A stretch of DNA of 64,000 nt from Brevundimonas sp. GTDB taxonomy: Bacteria; Pseudomonadota; Alphaproteobacteria; Caulobacterales; Caulobacteraceae. This document shows positions 35,324-44,906 of the stretch, piece after piece. The stretch covers positions 62,001-126,000 of the forward strand of contig NZ_JAIXTC010000031.1 of NCBI RefSeq assembly GCF_027484365.1. The letters run 5' to 3'. The notes below the pieces were generated by a model that was not told the origin of the DNA, ran no database searches, and saw only the letters and a list, made by a program, of their open reading frames with translations. The translations under genes were made by a program, and so were the position numbers. How positions within the stretch are numbered: position 1 is the stretch's first letter; the number at the start of each line of letters is the position of its first letter.

Positions 35324-36442
35324 ATGGAAACGGCGGCGAACAGTCTGGATCAGGAGGCCTGCTACCGCGCCTCGCTGACGCGCGACGCCCGGTTCGACGG
35401 GCGGTTCTTCGGCTGCGTGAAGACCACGGGCATCTACTGCCGTCCGGTCTGCCCCGCGCGGACGCCCAGACGCGAGAACATGACCTTCGTGGTCACGGCG
35501 GCGGCGGCGGAGGAGGCGGGATTCCGCGCCTGTCTGCGCTGTCGTCCGGAGACGGCCCCAGACATGGGTGCCTGGCGCGGCACTTCGAACACTGTCAGCC
35601 GGGCCCTCGCCCTGATCGAGACGGGCGCGCTGGACGAGGGTGATGTCGACGCCCTGGCCGGACGGCTCGGGGTCGGCGAGCGCCAGCTCAGGCGACTGTT
35701 CAAACAGCACCTCGGGGCGGCCCCGGTCAGCGTGGCCCAGACGCGGCGTGTGCTGCTGGCCAAGGCCCTGATCCACGAGACCGACCTGTCGATGGCCCAG
35801 GTGGCCCATGCCTCTGGCTTCGGCTCGGTGCGGCGATTCAACGAGACCTTCCAGGGCCTGTATCGCCGCGCGCCGTCGGAGCTGCGCCGACGGGCCGAGC
35901 GGCCGCCGGGTGAGGGGGTGAAGCTGAGTCTGACCTATCGCCCGCCCTACGACCGGGATGCGATGTTCGCCGCCCTGAAGGCGCGGGGGGACACGGTCGA
36001 AGGCTGGACCTGGTCGCGCGCTCTGACCAGGGCCGTCGACGGGGCCGACGGCTTCGTCACGGCGACGCCGGGCAAGCCCGGCCGGCTGGAGGTCTGCGTC
36101 GAGGCCAGCGACCTGAAGGCCCTGCCGGGCGTGCTGGCGCGGGTCCGGCGGGTGTTCGACCTTTCCGCCGACCCCGAGGCCATCGGGCGCGACCTGTCGG
36201 CGGATCCGGTGCTCAGGCTCCTGGTCGAGGCGCGGCCCGGTCTGCGGCTGCCGGGCGACTGGATCGACGCGGGCGAGGATGCGCCCAGCGACAGGCTGAA
36301 CGATGCGACGCTGGCGGTCCGTGCGGAGCGCTGGCGGCCCTGGCGGGCCTATGGCGCGCTGCACCTGCGGATGGCGGGACTGACGGCGGCCGATGTGATG
36401 GAGAAGGACGATGACAACTCACGCCTCTGGCGCGCAGCCTGA
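35324..36442 (+). CDS. Ada-like methyl-DNA sensor/AraC regulator with deleted AlkA domain
   Basis: 372 residues. The N-terminal Ada zinc domain has C39, C43, C70 and C73, the equivalents of C38/C42/C69/C72 in E. coli Ada, so the methylphosphotriester acceptor is intact. An AraC helix-turn-helix follows (about 87-185), then an AlkA N-terminal beta domain (about 198-310). The HhH-GPD glycosylase core should follow GLRLPG at 306-311, but the sequence passes directly to APSDRLNDATLAVRAERWRPWRAYGALHL, the family C-terminal end. The helix-hairpin-helix and about 100 residues are missing in frame. Regulation may remain; excision is unlikely. The start at 35324 replaces a TTG at 35294. Confidence 0.85.
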   Translation: METAANSLDQEACYRASLTRDARFDGRFFGCVKTTGIYCRPVCPARTPRRENMTFVVTAAAAEEAGFRACLRCRPETAPDMGAWRGTSNTVSRALALIETGALDEGDVDALAGRLGVGERQLRRLFKQHLGAAPVSVAQTRRVLLAKALIHETDLSMAQVAHASGFGSVRRFNETFQGLYRRAPSELRRRAERPPGEGVKLSLTYRPPYDRDAMFAALKARGDTVEGWTWSRALTRAVDGADGFVTATPGKPGRLEVCVEASDLKALPGVLARVRRVFDLSADPEAIGRDLSADPVLRLLVEARPGLRLPGDWIDAGEDAPSDRLNDATLAVRAERWRPWRAYGALHLRMAGLTAADVMEKDDDNSRLWRAA

Positions 36443-36944
36443 AACCCTGACCCTGGAGAGGATCGCGACTCCGGTCGGCGAGGTCCTGCTGGTCACGGAT
36501 GCCGACGGCGCCGTGCGGGCGCTCGACTTCGCCGACTACGAGCCGCGCATGATGCGGTTGCTGGGCCGCCATGCGCCGGACGCCGAGCTTGTCGCAGGTC
36601 AAGCGCCGGGGTCGGTGCGCGGCGCGGTCGAGGCCTATTTCGCCGGCGACGCGCGGGCGCTCGGCGGGCTGACGGTCAGGACCGGCGGCACTGAATTCCA
36701 GCGCTCCGTCTGGGCCGCTCTCAGAGCCATTCCGGCGGGCGAGACGCGCAGCTATGGTCAGCTGGCGGCGGCTGTCGGATCGCCGAAAGCCGTGCGGGCG
36801 GCGGGACTGGCCAACGGCCAGAACCCCATTGCGGTCATCGTGCCCTGTCATCGGGTGATCGGGGCGAACGGGACCCTGACGGGTTATGCCGGAGGTCTGG
36901 AGCGCAAGCGCTGGCTGCTGGCCCACGAAGGCGTGGCGGTCTAG
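36411..36944 (+). CDS. ogt: Methylated-DNA-protein-cysteine methyltransferase (Ogt type)
   Basis: 177 residues. Reactive cysteine C146 is in the canonical IVPCHRVIG, and the arginine finger R129 is in [14 protein letters not shown]. It directly reverses O6-alkylguanine and O4-alkylthymine in DNA. The ATG at 36411 has GGAGAAGGACG in front and overlaps the Ada-like gene by 32 bases, so the two are translationally coupled and probably co-induced by DNA methylation damage. Its stop TAG overlaps that of the convergent kinase gene in CTAG. Confidence 0.95.
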   Translation: MTTHASGAQPETLTLERIATPVGEVLLVTDADGAVRALDFADYEPRMMRLLGRHAPDAELVAGQAPGSVRGAVEAYFAGDARALGGLTVRTGGTEFQRSVWAALRAIPAGETRSYGQLAAAVGSPKAVRAAGLANGQNPIAVIVPCHRVIGANGTLTGYAGGLERKRWLLAHEGVAV

Positions 36945-39466
36945 GCGGCCCGGACTTCCCCGACAGCGCCGGGTTTCAGCGCGGCTCCGATGGCCGCGAA
37001 CAGGGTCTGGGTCGTCACCGGTTTGGCCAGATGGCCGTCGGCTCCGGCGATGCGACCGGCCTCGACATGTTCTGCCATGGCGTTGGCGGTCAGCATCAGC
37101 AGCGGCGTGCGTTCGAGACCGCGTTCGGCCTCGAGGGCGCGGATGGCGGTGGTGGCGGTCAGGCCGTCCATCACAGGCATCTGCATGTCCATCAGGATCA
37201 GGTCGAAGCCGCCGGCGGCGAAGGCATCGACAGCCTGTTGACCGTTCTCGACGGTGATCAGGGTGGCGCCGGTCGGGGCCAGAAGCACCTCGATGACCTT
37301 GCGGTTGGCCGGATGATCGTCGGCCAGAAGGACGCGCAGGCCCTCCGGGGAGGCGTCTTCCGTCGCGCTGTCCACCGTCTCCTCGATCACGGCGGCGGGC
37401 AGGGGCAGTTCGAACCAGAAGCGCGATCCCGCGCCCGGCGTCGACTCGCAGTCCAGTTCGCCGCCCATCAGTTCTGCGAGATCGCGGGAAATGGCGAGGC
37501 CCAGGCCCGTGCCGCCGAAGCGCCGGGTGATTGAGCCGTCCGCCTGCTGGAACCGGGTGAAGATGCGGGCCTTCTGTTCCGCGTCGAAGCCGACGCCCGT
37601 GTCAGTGACGGAGAAGCAGACACGATCGTCGCCGACTGGTTTCACGCTCAGGGTCACTACGCCGGCGCTGGTGAATTTCAGGGCATTGGACACGAGGTTG
37701 GCCAGGATCTGGCGCACCCGGACCACGTCGCCGACGACCATGCGATCCAGCGTCGGGTCGATCTCGACGACCAGGGCGACCGGACCGCCCTCGACCCTGG
37801 AGCTCCACAGGGCGGCGATGTCCTTGACCGCGTGTCCGAGAGCGAAGGGCGCAGCCTCGATCGTGACCTGACCGGCCTCGATCTTGGCGCTGTCGAGGAT
37901 GTCGGAGAGGAGGCGTTCCAGCGTGACACCGGAGGAGCGGATGATCTCGACCATCTCGTGCTCCGCCTCATGCAGGGGGCGTCGCGACAGGGCGTCGGCC
38001 ATGGCCACGACCCCGTTCAGGGGCGTTCGAATCTCGTGGCTCATGTTGGCGAGGAACTCGGACTTGGCCCGGTTGGCGCCCTCGGCGCGGCCGCGAGCCG
38101 CCCGCAGGTGGCCGGTCATGCGCCATTGGCGGAACAGCAGGGCCGCGACCAGAAGCAGGACGACCACGCCGATTCCGACGACCCAGCGCTGGCCCTGGAT
38201 CATCCGGGCCTGCAATACCGTGTTGGCGCGCGCAGTCTCCAGCTGGCGGCGGCGCTCGCCCAGCTGGGATTGCATCTCGGCGGTGACCTGGCCGATGCCG
38301 TCGCTGAACTGCCGGGACTGCTGGAGCTTCTCTTCCTCCGCATGCCGTCGGAGCAGGGCGAAGGCCTCGGCCGAGCGTCCCTCGGCGTTCAGCAGCTCGG
38401 CCTCCGCGTGAAGCACCTGTGACACGGAATCGTCCCGGAACTCGCCCGCAGCCTGAAGACGACGGATTTCGGCGACGTCACGGCGCGCGCCCTGCAGGTC
38501 GCCGACACGCGCCCGCGCCATCGCCCGCAGGGGAAGGATTTGCGGTGCGAGAAACCGGGCGGCGCCGAGGCTCTCGCCGTAGGGGGCGATGCAGTCGAGC
38601 ATCCGTTCGGGACTGTCCGCGCCTTCGGCCACCGAGGCGCACAGATTGGCGTCGTAGACAGCGAGGCTTTCGATCCCGGTCTTGGCCGTCAGCCGGTGGT
38701 GGATGACGAACAGCCGTTCGGCCAGGTTCTGGTCCCCGACCTGCACCGCCAGAAGCGTCAGATTGTAGACCGCATCGAAGTCGGGCCGGGGATAGACGGG
38801 ATTGCTGTAGTCGATCTCGAACCGGCCGAAGGCGTCCGTCGCGCCCCGGATGTCGTTCAGCGACATCAGGCCGATGCCGCTGACCTCCCACAGGCCTGCC
38901 CGCGCGGTATTGGCGAAGGCGTCGCCCTCGGGGATCAGGCTCAGGGCGTTGTTGAGCAGGGCCAGGGCCTCGCCGAGCCGATGCTGGTCCATCAGACTGA
39001 TGGCGTGGAGGCGCGTGGCATGCGCCTTGACGAACCAGTCGGTCTCGGTGTTTGAGATCCGCTCCATCTCCCGGTCGGCGGCGTCTTCCCCCTGGTCGTA
39101 ACGGATGGCCAGGGCGTTGAGGTGGGCGATCTTGGTATAGCGCCCGTCGCCCTGCCCGCCGGCTGCGGCGGCGAGACGCAGATTCCAGGCTTCGGCGGCC
39201 TCGAAGTCGCCCTGGTTCAGGATGGTCCAGACGACATGATAGAGGCGGTTCAACCCCTCGCGATCCTGCCTGCGCTCGGCGGCCTGACCGAAGGCCTCAA
39301 GCTGGGCGAAGGTCGTATTTGCGGCGCGGTTCTCGACGGCGACGGCCAGGGACACGGGGTCGCGCCGGACAGTCTCCCTGGCGCACACCGCTGACGGCGC
39401 GGCCGCCGACAGGGCGAGGCCGAGCAGGATTGCACGGACAAGGAAAGGCAAGCGGCTGAGTTCCAC
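36941..39466 (-). CDS. Hybrid sensor histidine kinase/response regulator with TPR-like sensor
   Basis: 841 residues. Order: signal or first membrane segment (about 8-28), a long helical TPR-like periplasmic region to about 400, a membrane helix ([18 protein letters not shown], about 410-430), HisKA with the phospho-His in [15 protein letters not shown], HATPase with the N and G boxes ([22 protein letters not shown]), and a C-terminal receiver with the phospho-Asp in [13 protein letters not shown]. Typical of hybrid kinases that sense an extracellular signal. No Hpt partner is nearby. The input is unknown. Confidence 0.94.
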   Translation of the reverse strand: MELSRLPFLVRAILLGLALSAAAPSAVCARETVRRDPVSLAVAVENRAANTTFAQLEAFGQAAERRQDREGLNRLYHVVWTILNQGDFEAAEAWNLRLAAAAGGQGDGRYTKIAHLNALAIRYDQGEDAADREMERISNTETDWFVKAHATRLHAISLMDQHRLGEALALLNNALSLIPEGDAFANTARAGLWEVSGIGLMSLNDIRGATDAFGRFEIDYSNPVYPRPDFDAVYNLTLLAVQVGDQNLAERLFVIHHRLTAKTGIESLAVYDANLCASVAEGADSPERMLDCIAPYGESLGAARFLAPQILPLRAMARARVGDLQGARRDVAEIRRLQAAGEFRDDSVSQVLHAEAELLNAEGRSAEAFALLRRHAEEEKLQQSRQFSDGIGQVTAEMQSQLGERRRQLETARANTVLQARMIQGQRWVVGIGVVVLLLVAALLFRQWRMTGHLRAARGRAEGANRAKSEFLANMSHEIRTPLNGVVAMADALSRRPLHEAEHEMVEIIRSSGVTLERLLSDILDSAKIEAGQVTIEAAPFALGHAVKDIAALWSSRVEGGPVALVVEIDPTLDRMVVGDVVRVRQILANLVSNALKFTSAGVVTLSVKPVGDDRVCFSVTDTGVGFDAEQKARIFTRFQQADGSITRRFGGTGLGLAISRDLAELMGGELDCESTPGAGSRFWFELPLPAAVIEETVDSATEDASPEGLRVLLADDHPANRKVIEVLLAPTGATLITVENGQQAVDAFAAGGFDLILMDMQMPVMDGLTATTAIRALEAERGLERTPLLMLTANAMAEHVEAGRIAGADGHLAKPVTTQTLFAAIGAALKPGAVGEVRAA

Positions 39467-39519
39467 GTCTCACCCTGCCATGCAGGTGTTTCCCAAGGTT
39501 TAGCGGACGGACAGGGACT

Positions 39520-41043
39520 TTACGTACCGTCCAGGAACAGCCGGCTCGCCGGATTGTCCGTCTCGTCGACATAGGGATAGCCCAGGCCGGCGAGCGCCGC
39601 GGTCAGGGCGTCCTGTTCGGCGGGCGGCACGGAAATCCCCGCCAGAACCCGGCCGACATCGTCGCCGTGATTGCGATAGTGGAACAGGGTCAGGGCCCAG
39701 GCCGGCTTCAGGCTGTTGAGGAAGCGCAGGAATGCGCCGGGCCGCTCGGGGAACTCGAAACGCAGGATTCGTTCGTGGGGCAGGCCGGTGACGCGGCCGC
39801 CGACCATGTGGCGGACATGCAGCTTGGCGGTCTCGTTGTCGCTCATGTCCTCGACCGAATAGCCGTCGGAGCGCAGGGCGGCGATCAGATCGTCCTTCTC
39901 GTGCGGCCCCTGTTTGATCGCGACGCCGACGAAGATGTGGGCGCGGCCTTCGCCCGACCAGCGGTAGTTGAACTCGGTCACCGACCGGCCGTCGAGCGCA
40001 CTGAGGAAGCGGCTGTAGACGGCGCGGTCGTCGGCCATGGCGACAGCCAGCAGGGCCTCGGTCCCCTCGCCGATCTCGGCCCGTTCGGCGATGTGCCGCA
40101 ACCTGTCGAAATTGACGTTGGAGCCCGAGTTGATGGCGATCAGGGCGCCGTCTCCGGCCGTCTCCGGGTGGGCGGCGGCCCAGGCCTTGAGCCCTGCCAG
40201 CGCCAGGGCGCCCGAGGGCTCGGCCACGGCCCGGCTGTCGTCGAAGATGTCCTTGATGGCGGCGCAGATGGCGTCGTTGTCGACGGTGACGATCTCGTCC
40301 AGCAAATCCCTGCAAAGGCGGAACGTCTGATCGCCGGCACGACGCACCGCAACGCCGTCGCAGAACAGGCCGACCTGATCGAGGGTCACCACCTCACCCG
40401 CTTCGACGGCGGCCTTCATCGAGGCGGCGTCGACGGGCTCGACGCCGATGACCCGGGTGCCGGGACGCAGGAATTTGACGATCGCGGCGACCCCGGCGGC
40501 CAGACCGCCACCGCCGATCGGCACGAAGATCGCGGCGATGGGCTCCGAATGCTGGCGGGTGATTTCCAGCCCGACCGTGCCCTGGCCGGCAATGACGTCG
40601 GGATCGTCGAAGGGGTGGATGAAGACGGCGCCGGTCGCGGTTGCGCGTCGGGTCGCCTCGGCGAAGGCCTCGTCGAACGCGTCGCCATGCAGGACCACGT
40701 CGCCGCCCAGAGCGCGCACGGCCGCCACCTTGATGGGCGGGGTGGTGACCGGCATGACGATGGTCGCAACCGCCCCGCGCTTGCGGGCCGAAAAGGCGAC
40801 GCCCTGGGCGTGGTTGCCCGCCGAGGCGCAGATGACGCCGCACGCCAGCTGCTCCGCCGTCAGGGTCGCGATCTTGTTGTAGGCGCCCCGGATCTTGAAC
40901 GAGAAGATCGGCTGAAGGTCCTCGCGCTTTTGCAGCACCGGCCGACCCAGGCGCACGGCGAGGCGCGGCAGGGGGTCGAGCGGGGTCTCGATCGCCACGT
41001 CATAGACGCGGGCGGTGAGGATGCGGCGGAGAGTTTCTTGCAT
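39520..41043 (-). CDS. ilvA: Threonine ammonia-lyase (biosynthetic, IlvA)
   Basis: 507 residues, the long biosynthetic form. The PLP lysine is K50 in FSFKIRGAYNK; the SAGNHAQGVAFSA and GGGGLAAGVA loops bind phosphate and cofactor. The C-terminal third (about 330-507) has two ACT-like regulatory domains, with EFPERPGAFLRFLN typical of isoleucine-inhibited enzymes. It converts threonine to 2-oxobutanoate for isoleucine synthesis. It is divergent from nadA; the 242 bases between them hold promoters and a dyad. Confidence 0.95.
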   Translation of the reverse strand: MQETLRRILTARVYDVAIETPLDPLPRLAVRLGRPVLQKREDLQPIFSFKIRGAYNKIATLTAEQLACGVICASAGNHAQGVAFSARKRGAVATIVMPVTTPPIKVAAVRALGGDVVLHGDAFDEAFAEATRRATATGAVFIHPFDDPDVIAGQGTVGLEITRQHSEPIAAIFVPIGGGGLAAGVAAIVKFLRPGTRVIGVEPVDAASMKAAVEAGEVVTLDQVGLFCDGVAVRRAGDQTFRLCRDLLDEIVTVDNDAICAAIKDIFDDSRAVAEPSGALALAGLKAWAAAHPETAGDGALIAINSGSNVNFDRLRHIAERAEIGEGTEALLAVAMADDRAVYSRFLSALDGRSVTEFNYRWSGEGRAHIFVGVAIKQGPHEKDDLIAALRSDGYSVEDMSDNETAKLHVRHMVGGRVTGLPHERILRFEFPERPGAFLRFLNSLKPAWALTLFHYRNHGDDVGRVLAGISVPPAEQDALTAALAGLGYPYVDETDNPASRLFLDGT

Positions 41044-41191
41044 GATGAGGCGTCAGGCGGGCGAAGCAGGGAGGAAGTCACCTCTGCAATAGACATTTGA
41101 GACAGAATGTCCCCCAAAATCGTCCTGATGCCCCGGCCCGCCGGGCGTGTGCGCATGGCCTTGAGGGCGTGCGATTTGACCGCCCGGCCTC

Positions 41192-41219
41192 TTGCATCCC
41201 TTCGTCACAGGCCTATCTT
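41192..41219 (+). promoter_or_regulatory. Candidate promoter of the nad operon
   Basis: TTGCAT at 41192-41197, 16 bases, TATCTT at 41214-41219. The expected start site would fall at the palindromic operator at 41227-41249, a geometry suited to repression. Match to the consensus is only partial. Confidence 0.35.
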
Positions 41220-41226
41220 GTCCGGA

Positions 41227-41249
41227 CTTATGCTAATATTGAGCATAAG
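41227..41249 (+). promoter_or_regulatory. Palindromic operator upstream of nadA
   Basis: CTTATGCT, 7 bases, AGCATAAG: perfect 8-base arms in an AT-rich patch 37 bases before the nadA start. Position and shape fit a repressor site for NAD synthesis such as NadQ, the regulator known for nad genes in alphaproteobacteria; the identity of the regulator is inferred. Confidence 0.6.
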
Positions 41250-41285
41250 GGTGAGGCGACCGAGATCGCCGAGGAGAAGACGTCG

Positions 41286-42359
41286 ATGGCGCATGCCGTT
41301 TTGTCGCCGGAACTGGCCGCCGAAACCGCTCCCGTCTGGGAGAAGGTGAAAGAGTTCGTCACCCCGATGGAATGGCCTGCACAGGCCCGGCTGATCCACG
41401 AGATCAATCTGCTCAAGAAGGAGCGGGACGCCGTCATCCTCGCCCACAACTATATGACGCCGGACATCTTCCACGGCGTCGGCGACTATGTCGGCGACAG
41501 CCTGGGGCTGGCCAAGGAGGCCGCGAAGTCCAAGGCGAAGGTGATCGTCCAGGCGGGCGTGCACTTCATGGCCGAGACCTCGAAGATCCTGTCGCCTGAG
41601 AAGACCGTGCTGATCCCCGACCTGAAGGCGGGCTGCTCGCTGGCCGAGGCGATCACGGGCGCCGACGTGCGGCTGATCAAGCAGAAATACCCGGGCCTGC
41701 CGGTCGTCACCTATGTGAACACCACGGCCGATGTGAAGGCCGAGACCGACATCTGCTGCACCTCGGCCAACGCCGTCCAGGTGGTGGAATGGGCGGCGAA
41801 GGAGTGGGGCGTCGATCGCGTCATCCTGATCCCCGACGAGTTCCTGGCGCGCAACGTTGCGGCCCAGACGACGGTCGGCATCATCGCGTGGAAGGGCCGC
41901 TGCATCGTGCACGAGCGGTTCACGGGGGCCGACATCGCCGAGATGCGCGAGGCCTATCCCGGTGCCCAGATCCTGGCCCACCCGGAATGTCCGGAGGACG
42001 TCCTTGCGTCCGCCGACTTCGCTGGATCCACGGCGGCGATGACCGACTATGTGATGTCGAAAAAGCCGAAACAGGTCGTGCTGATCACCGAATGTTCGAT
42101 GGCCGCCAACATCAAGGGCGACGTGCCCGAGGTGAACTTCATCGGCCCGTGCAACATGTGCCCCTATATGAAGCGGATCACGCTCGAGAACATCCGCGAC
42201 AGTCTTCGCGACATGACCTTCGAGGTCACCGTGCCGGAAGAGATGATCGCGAAGGCCGTGCTCGCCGTGCAGCGGATGATCGACCTGCCGCCGCCCGCGA
42301 CCCCGGCCCGCTACGACCTGGTCAAGGCGAAGCATCACGTCGCGGTGGAGCTGATCTGA
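41286..42359 (+). CDS. nadA: Quinolinate synthase NadA
   Basis: 357 residues. It condenses iminoaspartate with dihydroxyacetone phosphate to quinolinate using a [4Fe-4S] cluster. The cluster cysteines are C117 ([10 protein letters not shown]), C206 (WKGRCIVHE) and one of C289/C292 ([14 protein letters not shown]). [10 protein letters not shown] and [11 protein letters not shown] are family blocks. Start at 41286 gives [13 protein letters not shown] with GGAGA upstream; the frame to 41097 would include the operator and was rejected. First gene of nadA-protease-nadB-nadC. Confidence 0.96.
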   Translation: MAHAVLSPELAAETAPVWEKVKEFVTPMEWPAQARLIHEINLLKKERDAVILAHNYMTPDIFHGVGDYVGDSLGLAKEAAKSKAKVIVQAGVHFMAETSKILSPEKTVLIPDLKAGCSLAEAITGADVRLIKQKYPGLPVVTYVNTTADVKAETDICCTSANAVQVVEWAAKEWGVDRVILIPDEFLARNVAAQTTVGIIAWKGRCIVHERFTGADIAEMREAYPGAQILAHPECPEDVLASADFAGSTAAMTDYVMSKKPKQVVLITECSMAANIKGDVPEVNFIGPCNMCPYMKRITLENIRDSLRDMTFEVTVPEEMIAKAVLAVQRMIDLPPPATPARYDLVKAKHHVAVELI

Positions 42360-42405
42360 TGCATTACGTGGCGAGTGTCGCTCGAATGAAAGTCGGAGCG
42401 GTCGT

Positions 42406-42555
42406 CCTTCTCCCCGCGGGGGAGAAGGTGGCTCGCGAAGCGAGACGGATGAGGGGGCTGTTTGCTTGGCTCCCATCGCCGAAGGCGGGTCCGCGCTTGG
42501 CTGCCCCCTCATCCGTCAGCCTGCGGCTGCCACCTTCTCCCCCTAGGGGAGAAGG
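42406..42555. repeat. 150-bp palindromic element between nadA and the protease gene
   Basis: Outer arms CCTTCTCCCCGCGGGGGAGAAGG at one end and a near-identical copy at the other, each itself palindromic; inner arms GGATGAGGGGGC and GCCCCCTCATCC (from 42503). A nested cruciform-like intergenic repeat with no coding capacity. The right arm provides the AGAAGG ribosome site of the next gene. Confidence 0.85.
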
Positions 42556-42558
42556 ATC

Positions 42559-43401
42559 GTGACGGACGGCCCCTGGGGCGCGCGCGACGGATCGGTTCCG
42601 CCTTCGCCCGCCCGGACGACGACGGCCGTCCCGCCCTCCAGCCCCGGCGCCCCGGTCATCGACAAGGGCCAGAGCCTGCCCTGGGCCATCGCCTCGACGG
42701 TCCTGCTCGGCGGCTTCCTCTGGGTCATGAGCGGCAGCTGGGTCGTCGCGGTCGCCGCCCTGTTCGGCCTGTTCGTACATGAGTACGGCCATGTGCTGGC
42801 GATGAACCGGCTCGGCATGGGACCGGCGAAAATCTACATCATCCCCTTTCTCGGCGGTCTCGCGCGGGGCCAGCGCAATCCCGAAAGCGAATGGCACGGG
42901 GTGCTGGTGTCCCTGGCGGGACCGGCGTTCGGCCTTCTGGCCCTGATCCCCGTCGTCGGCCTGTGGTTCGCGACGGGCGATGACGCCTGGATGATGGGCG
43001 CCTTCTTCATCGCCATGATCAATCTGGTGAACCTCGCACCCGCGCCGCCGCTGGACGGATCCAAGGCGCTGGGCCCCGTGCTCGCCCGCATCGATCCGAT
43101 GATCGAGAAGGCCGCCCTGATCGCCATGGGCGGACTGGCCGTCTGGTGGGGCCTCTCGACGGGCCGTTTCATCCTCGCCGTCTTTCTTGCGATCGCCGTG
43201 CTCGGCTCGCTGAGGCGCGGTGCCTGGCGGCCGGGCGAGAAGACGCTGACCTGGCCCGAAGCGGGCAAGTCGCTGGTCCTGTTCCTGTTGACCGGTGCCC
43301 TGTGCGTCGTGGCCGCCATCGGCGTCCTGCTGCCGCTGGCGGATGGGTCGCCCCAGGGTGCCCTGGACATCGCCGCGCGCTTCATCGGATTCGATCGATG
43401 A
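42559..43401 (+). CDS. Site-2 protease (M50) family membrane protein
   Basis: 280 residues from a GTG with AGAAGG four bases upstream. Zinc ligands are in HEYGH (H74, H78, catalytic E75), and the third ligand in NLAPAPPLDGS (158-168), as in intramembrane metalloproteases. About six membrane segments. It lies between nadA and nadB and overlaps nadB by ATGA, so it is co-transcribed with NAD synthesis genes although no role there is known. Its substrate is unknown; regulated proteolysis of a membrane anti-sigma or receptor is the usual role of the family. Confidence 0.9.
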   Translation: MTDGPWGARDGSVPPSPARTTTAVPPSSPGAPVIDKGQSLPWAIASTVLLGGFLWVMSGSWVVAVAALFGLFVHEYGHVLAMNRLGMGPAKIYIIPFLGGLARGQRNPESEWHGVLVSLAGPAFGLLALIPVVGLWFATGDDAWMMGAFFIAMINLVNLAPAPPLDGSKALGPVLARIDPMIEKAALIAMGGLAVWWGLSTGRFILAVFLAIAVLGSLRRGAWRPGEKTLTWPEAGKSLVLFLLTGALCVVAAIGVLLPLADGSPQGALDIAARFIGFDR

Positions 43402-44906
43402 GCCGGATGCATCACCAGGGCCCGCTGATCGTCGGCGGAGGCCTGGCCGGGCTTTCGGCCGCCCTGTCGGCGGCTCCTGCCCCTGTGATCGTGATCAGCC
43501 CGGCTCCCCTGCTGCAGGCCGCCTCCAGCGCCTGGGCCCAGGGCGGGGTGGCGGCGGCCTTGTCCAAGACCGACAACCCGGCCCTGCACCTGAAGGATAC
43601 CGAGGCGGCGGGCGCGGGTCTGGTCGACCATCACGCGGCCGAGGTCCTGACCGACGAGGGCAAGGCTACCGTCGAATGGCTGGCCTCGCTCGGCGCACCG
43701 TTCGACCGGGACGCCGCCGGAGACTTCTCCGTCAGTCTTGAGGCGGCCCATTCGATGGCGCGTGTGGCGCGCGTCGGCGGCGACGGCGCAGGTCGGGCGA
43801 TCCTGTCGGCGCTGGTCGCGTCCGTGCGGGCGGCGCCTCACATCACCGTGTGGGAGGATGCACGTCTGCGCGGCCTGATCCAGGACGGAACCGGTCGCGT
43901 GCGCGGTGCCGTGATCGAGCATCCGAGCGGCCGTATCGTCGAGGTTCTGGCTCCGGCGGTGGTGCTGGCGACCGGCGGGGCGGGCGGCCTCTTCGGCGCG
44001 ACGACGACCCCGGTGGCGCTCAAGGGCGAGGGCATGGCCCTGGCCTGGGCGGCGGGGGCGGAAATCCTCGACCCGGAGTTCGTGCAGTTCCACCCTACGG
44101 CCATCGATGTCGGGCTCGACCCCATGCCCTTGGCGACCGAGGCCCTCCGGGGCGAGGGCGCCCGGCTGATCGACAGGGACGGGGTCTTCCTGCTGGGCGA
44201 GGCCGACGATGCCGACCTGAAGCCGCGCGACGTGGTGGCGCGGGCGGTGCATGCGGCGCGGGCGGCGGGACGCGGCGCCTTCCTCGATGCGCGTTCGGCG
44301 ATCGGAGAGCATTTCCCGACCGAATTCCCGGCGGTGTTCGCGGCCTGTATGCGGGCCGGTCTGGACCCGCGCCTGACCCCGATTCCGGTGGCGGCGGCGG
44401 CCCATTATCACATGGGCGGGATCGCGGCCGATCCGGACGGACGGACCTCGCTCGCAGGCCTCTACGCCGTCGGCGAATGCGCGGCGACCGGGGTTCACGG
44501 CGCCAACCGTCTGGCGTCCAACTCCCTGCTCGAGGCCGCGGCCTTCGGTCGGCGGACCGGCCGCGAGGCGGCCGCACAGGCTTCGATCAAGGGACCGGTG
44601 GTCGTCGGCCGGGTCGTCGCCGACCTGCCCGGGGCGGCCCATGCCGAACTGCGCGCGGCGATGAGCGAGGATGCAGGCGTGGTGCGGGATGGAGCGGGCC
44701 TGACGCGGCTGGTCGCCCTGATCGACCGACTGGAGGCGGCCCACGGCGCGCCACCGGCCCTGGTCGCCGCGCGGCTGATCGCCGAGGCGGCCCTGGCCCG
44801 GCATGAGAGCCGGGGCGGTCACTACCGGTCGGACTTTCCGGAGACGGCGGCTGCGCCGGTGCACACGCGGATCCGGCGCGACATCCTTCAGACGGCGGCG
44901 GCATGA
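43398..44906 (+). CDS. nadB: L-aspartate oxidase NadB
   Basis: 502 residues. Start at 43398 (MSRMHHQGPLIVGGG) overlaps the protease stop as ATGA. The N-terminal FAD motif LIVGGGLAGLSAAL, the substrate region ASSAWAQGGVAAAL and the C-terminal AAAHYHMGGI and GVHGANRLASNSLLEA are diagnostic. It oxidises L-aspartate to iminoaspartate using oxygen or fumarate, the first step of de novo NAD synthesis, feeding NadA. The protein is somewhat shorter than E. coli NadB (540) but all domains are visible. Confidence 0.95.
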   Translation: MSRMHHQGPLIVGGGLAGLSAALSAAPAPVIVISPAPLLQAASSAWAQGGVAAALSKTDNPALHLKDTEAAGAGLVDHHAAEVLTDEGKATVEWLASLGAPFDRDAAGDFSVSLEAAHSMARVARVGGDGAGRAILSALVASVRAAPHITVWEDARLRGLIQDGTGRVRGAVIEHPSGRIVEVLAPAVVLATGGAGGLFGATTTPVALKGEGMALAWAAGAEILDPEFVQFHPTAIDVGLDPMPLATEALRGEGARLIDRDGVFLLGEADDADLKPRDVVARAVHAARAAGRGAFLDARSAIGEHFPTEFPAVFAACMRAGLDPRLTPIPVAAAAHYHMGGIAADPDGRTSLAGLYAVGECAATGVHGANRLASNSLLEAAAFGRRTGREAAAQASIKGPVVVGRVVADLPGAAHAELRAAMSEDAGVVRDGAGLTRLVALIDRLEAAHGAPPALVAARLIAEAALARHESRGGHYRSDFPETAAAPVHTRIRRDILQTAAA

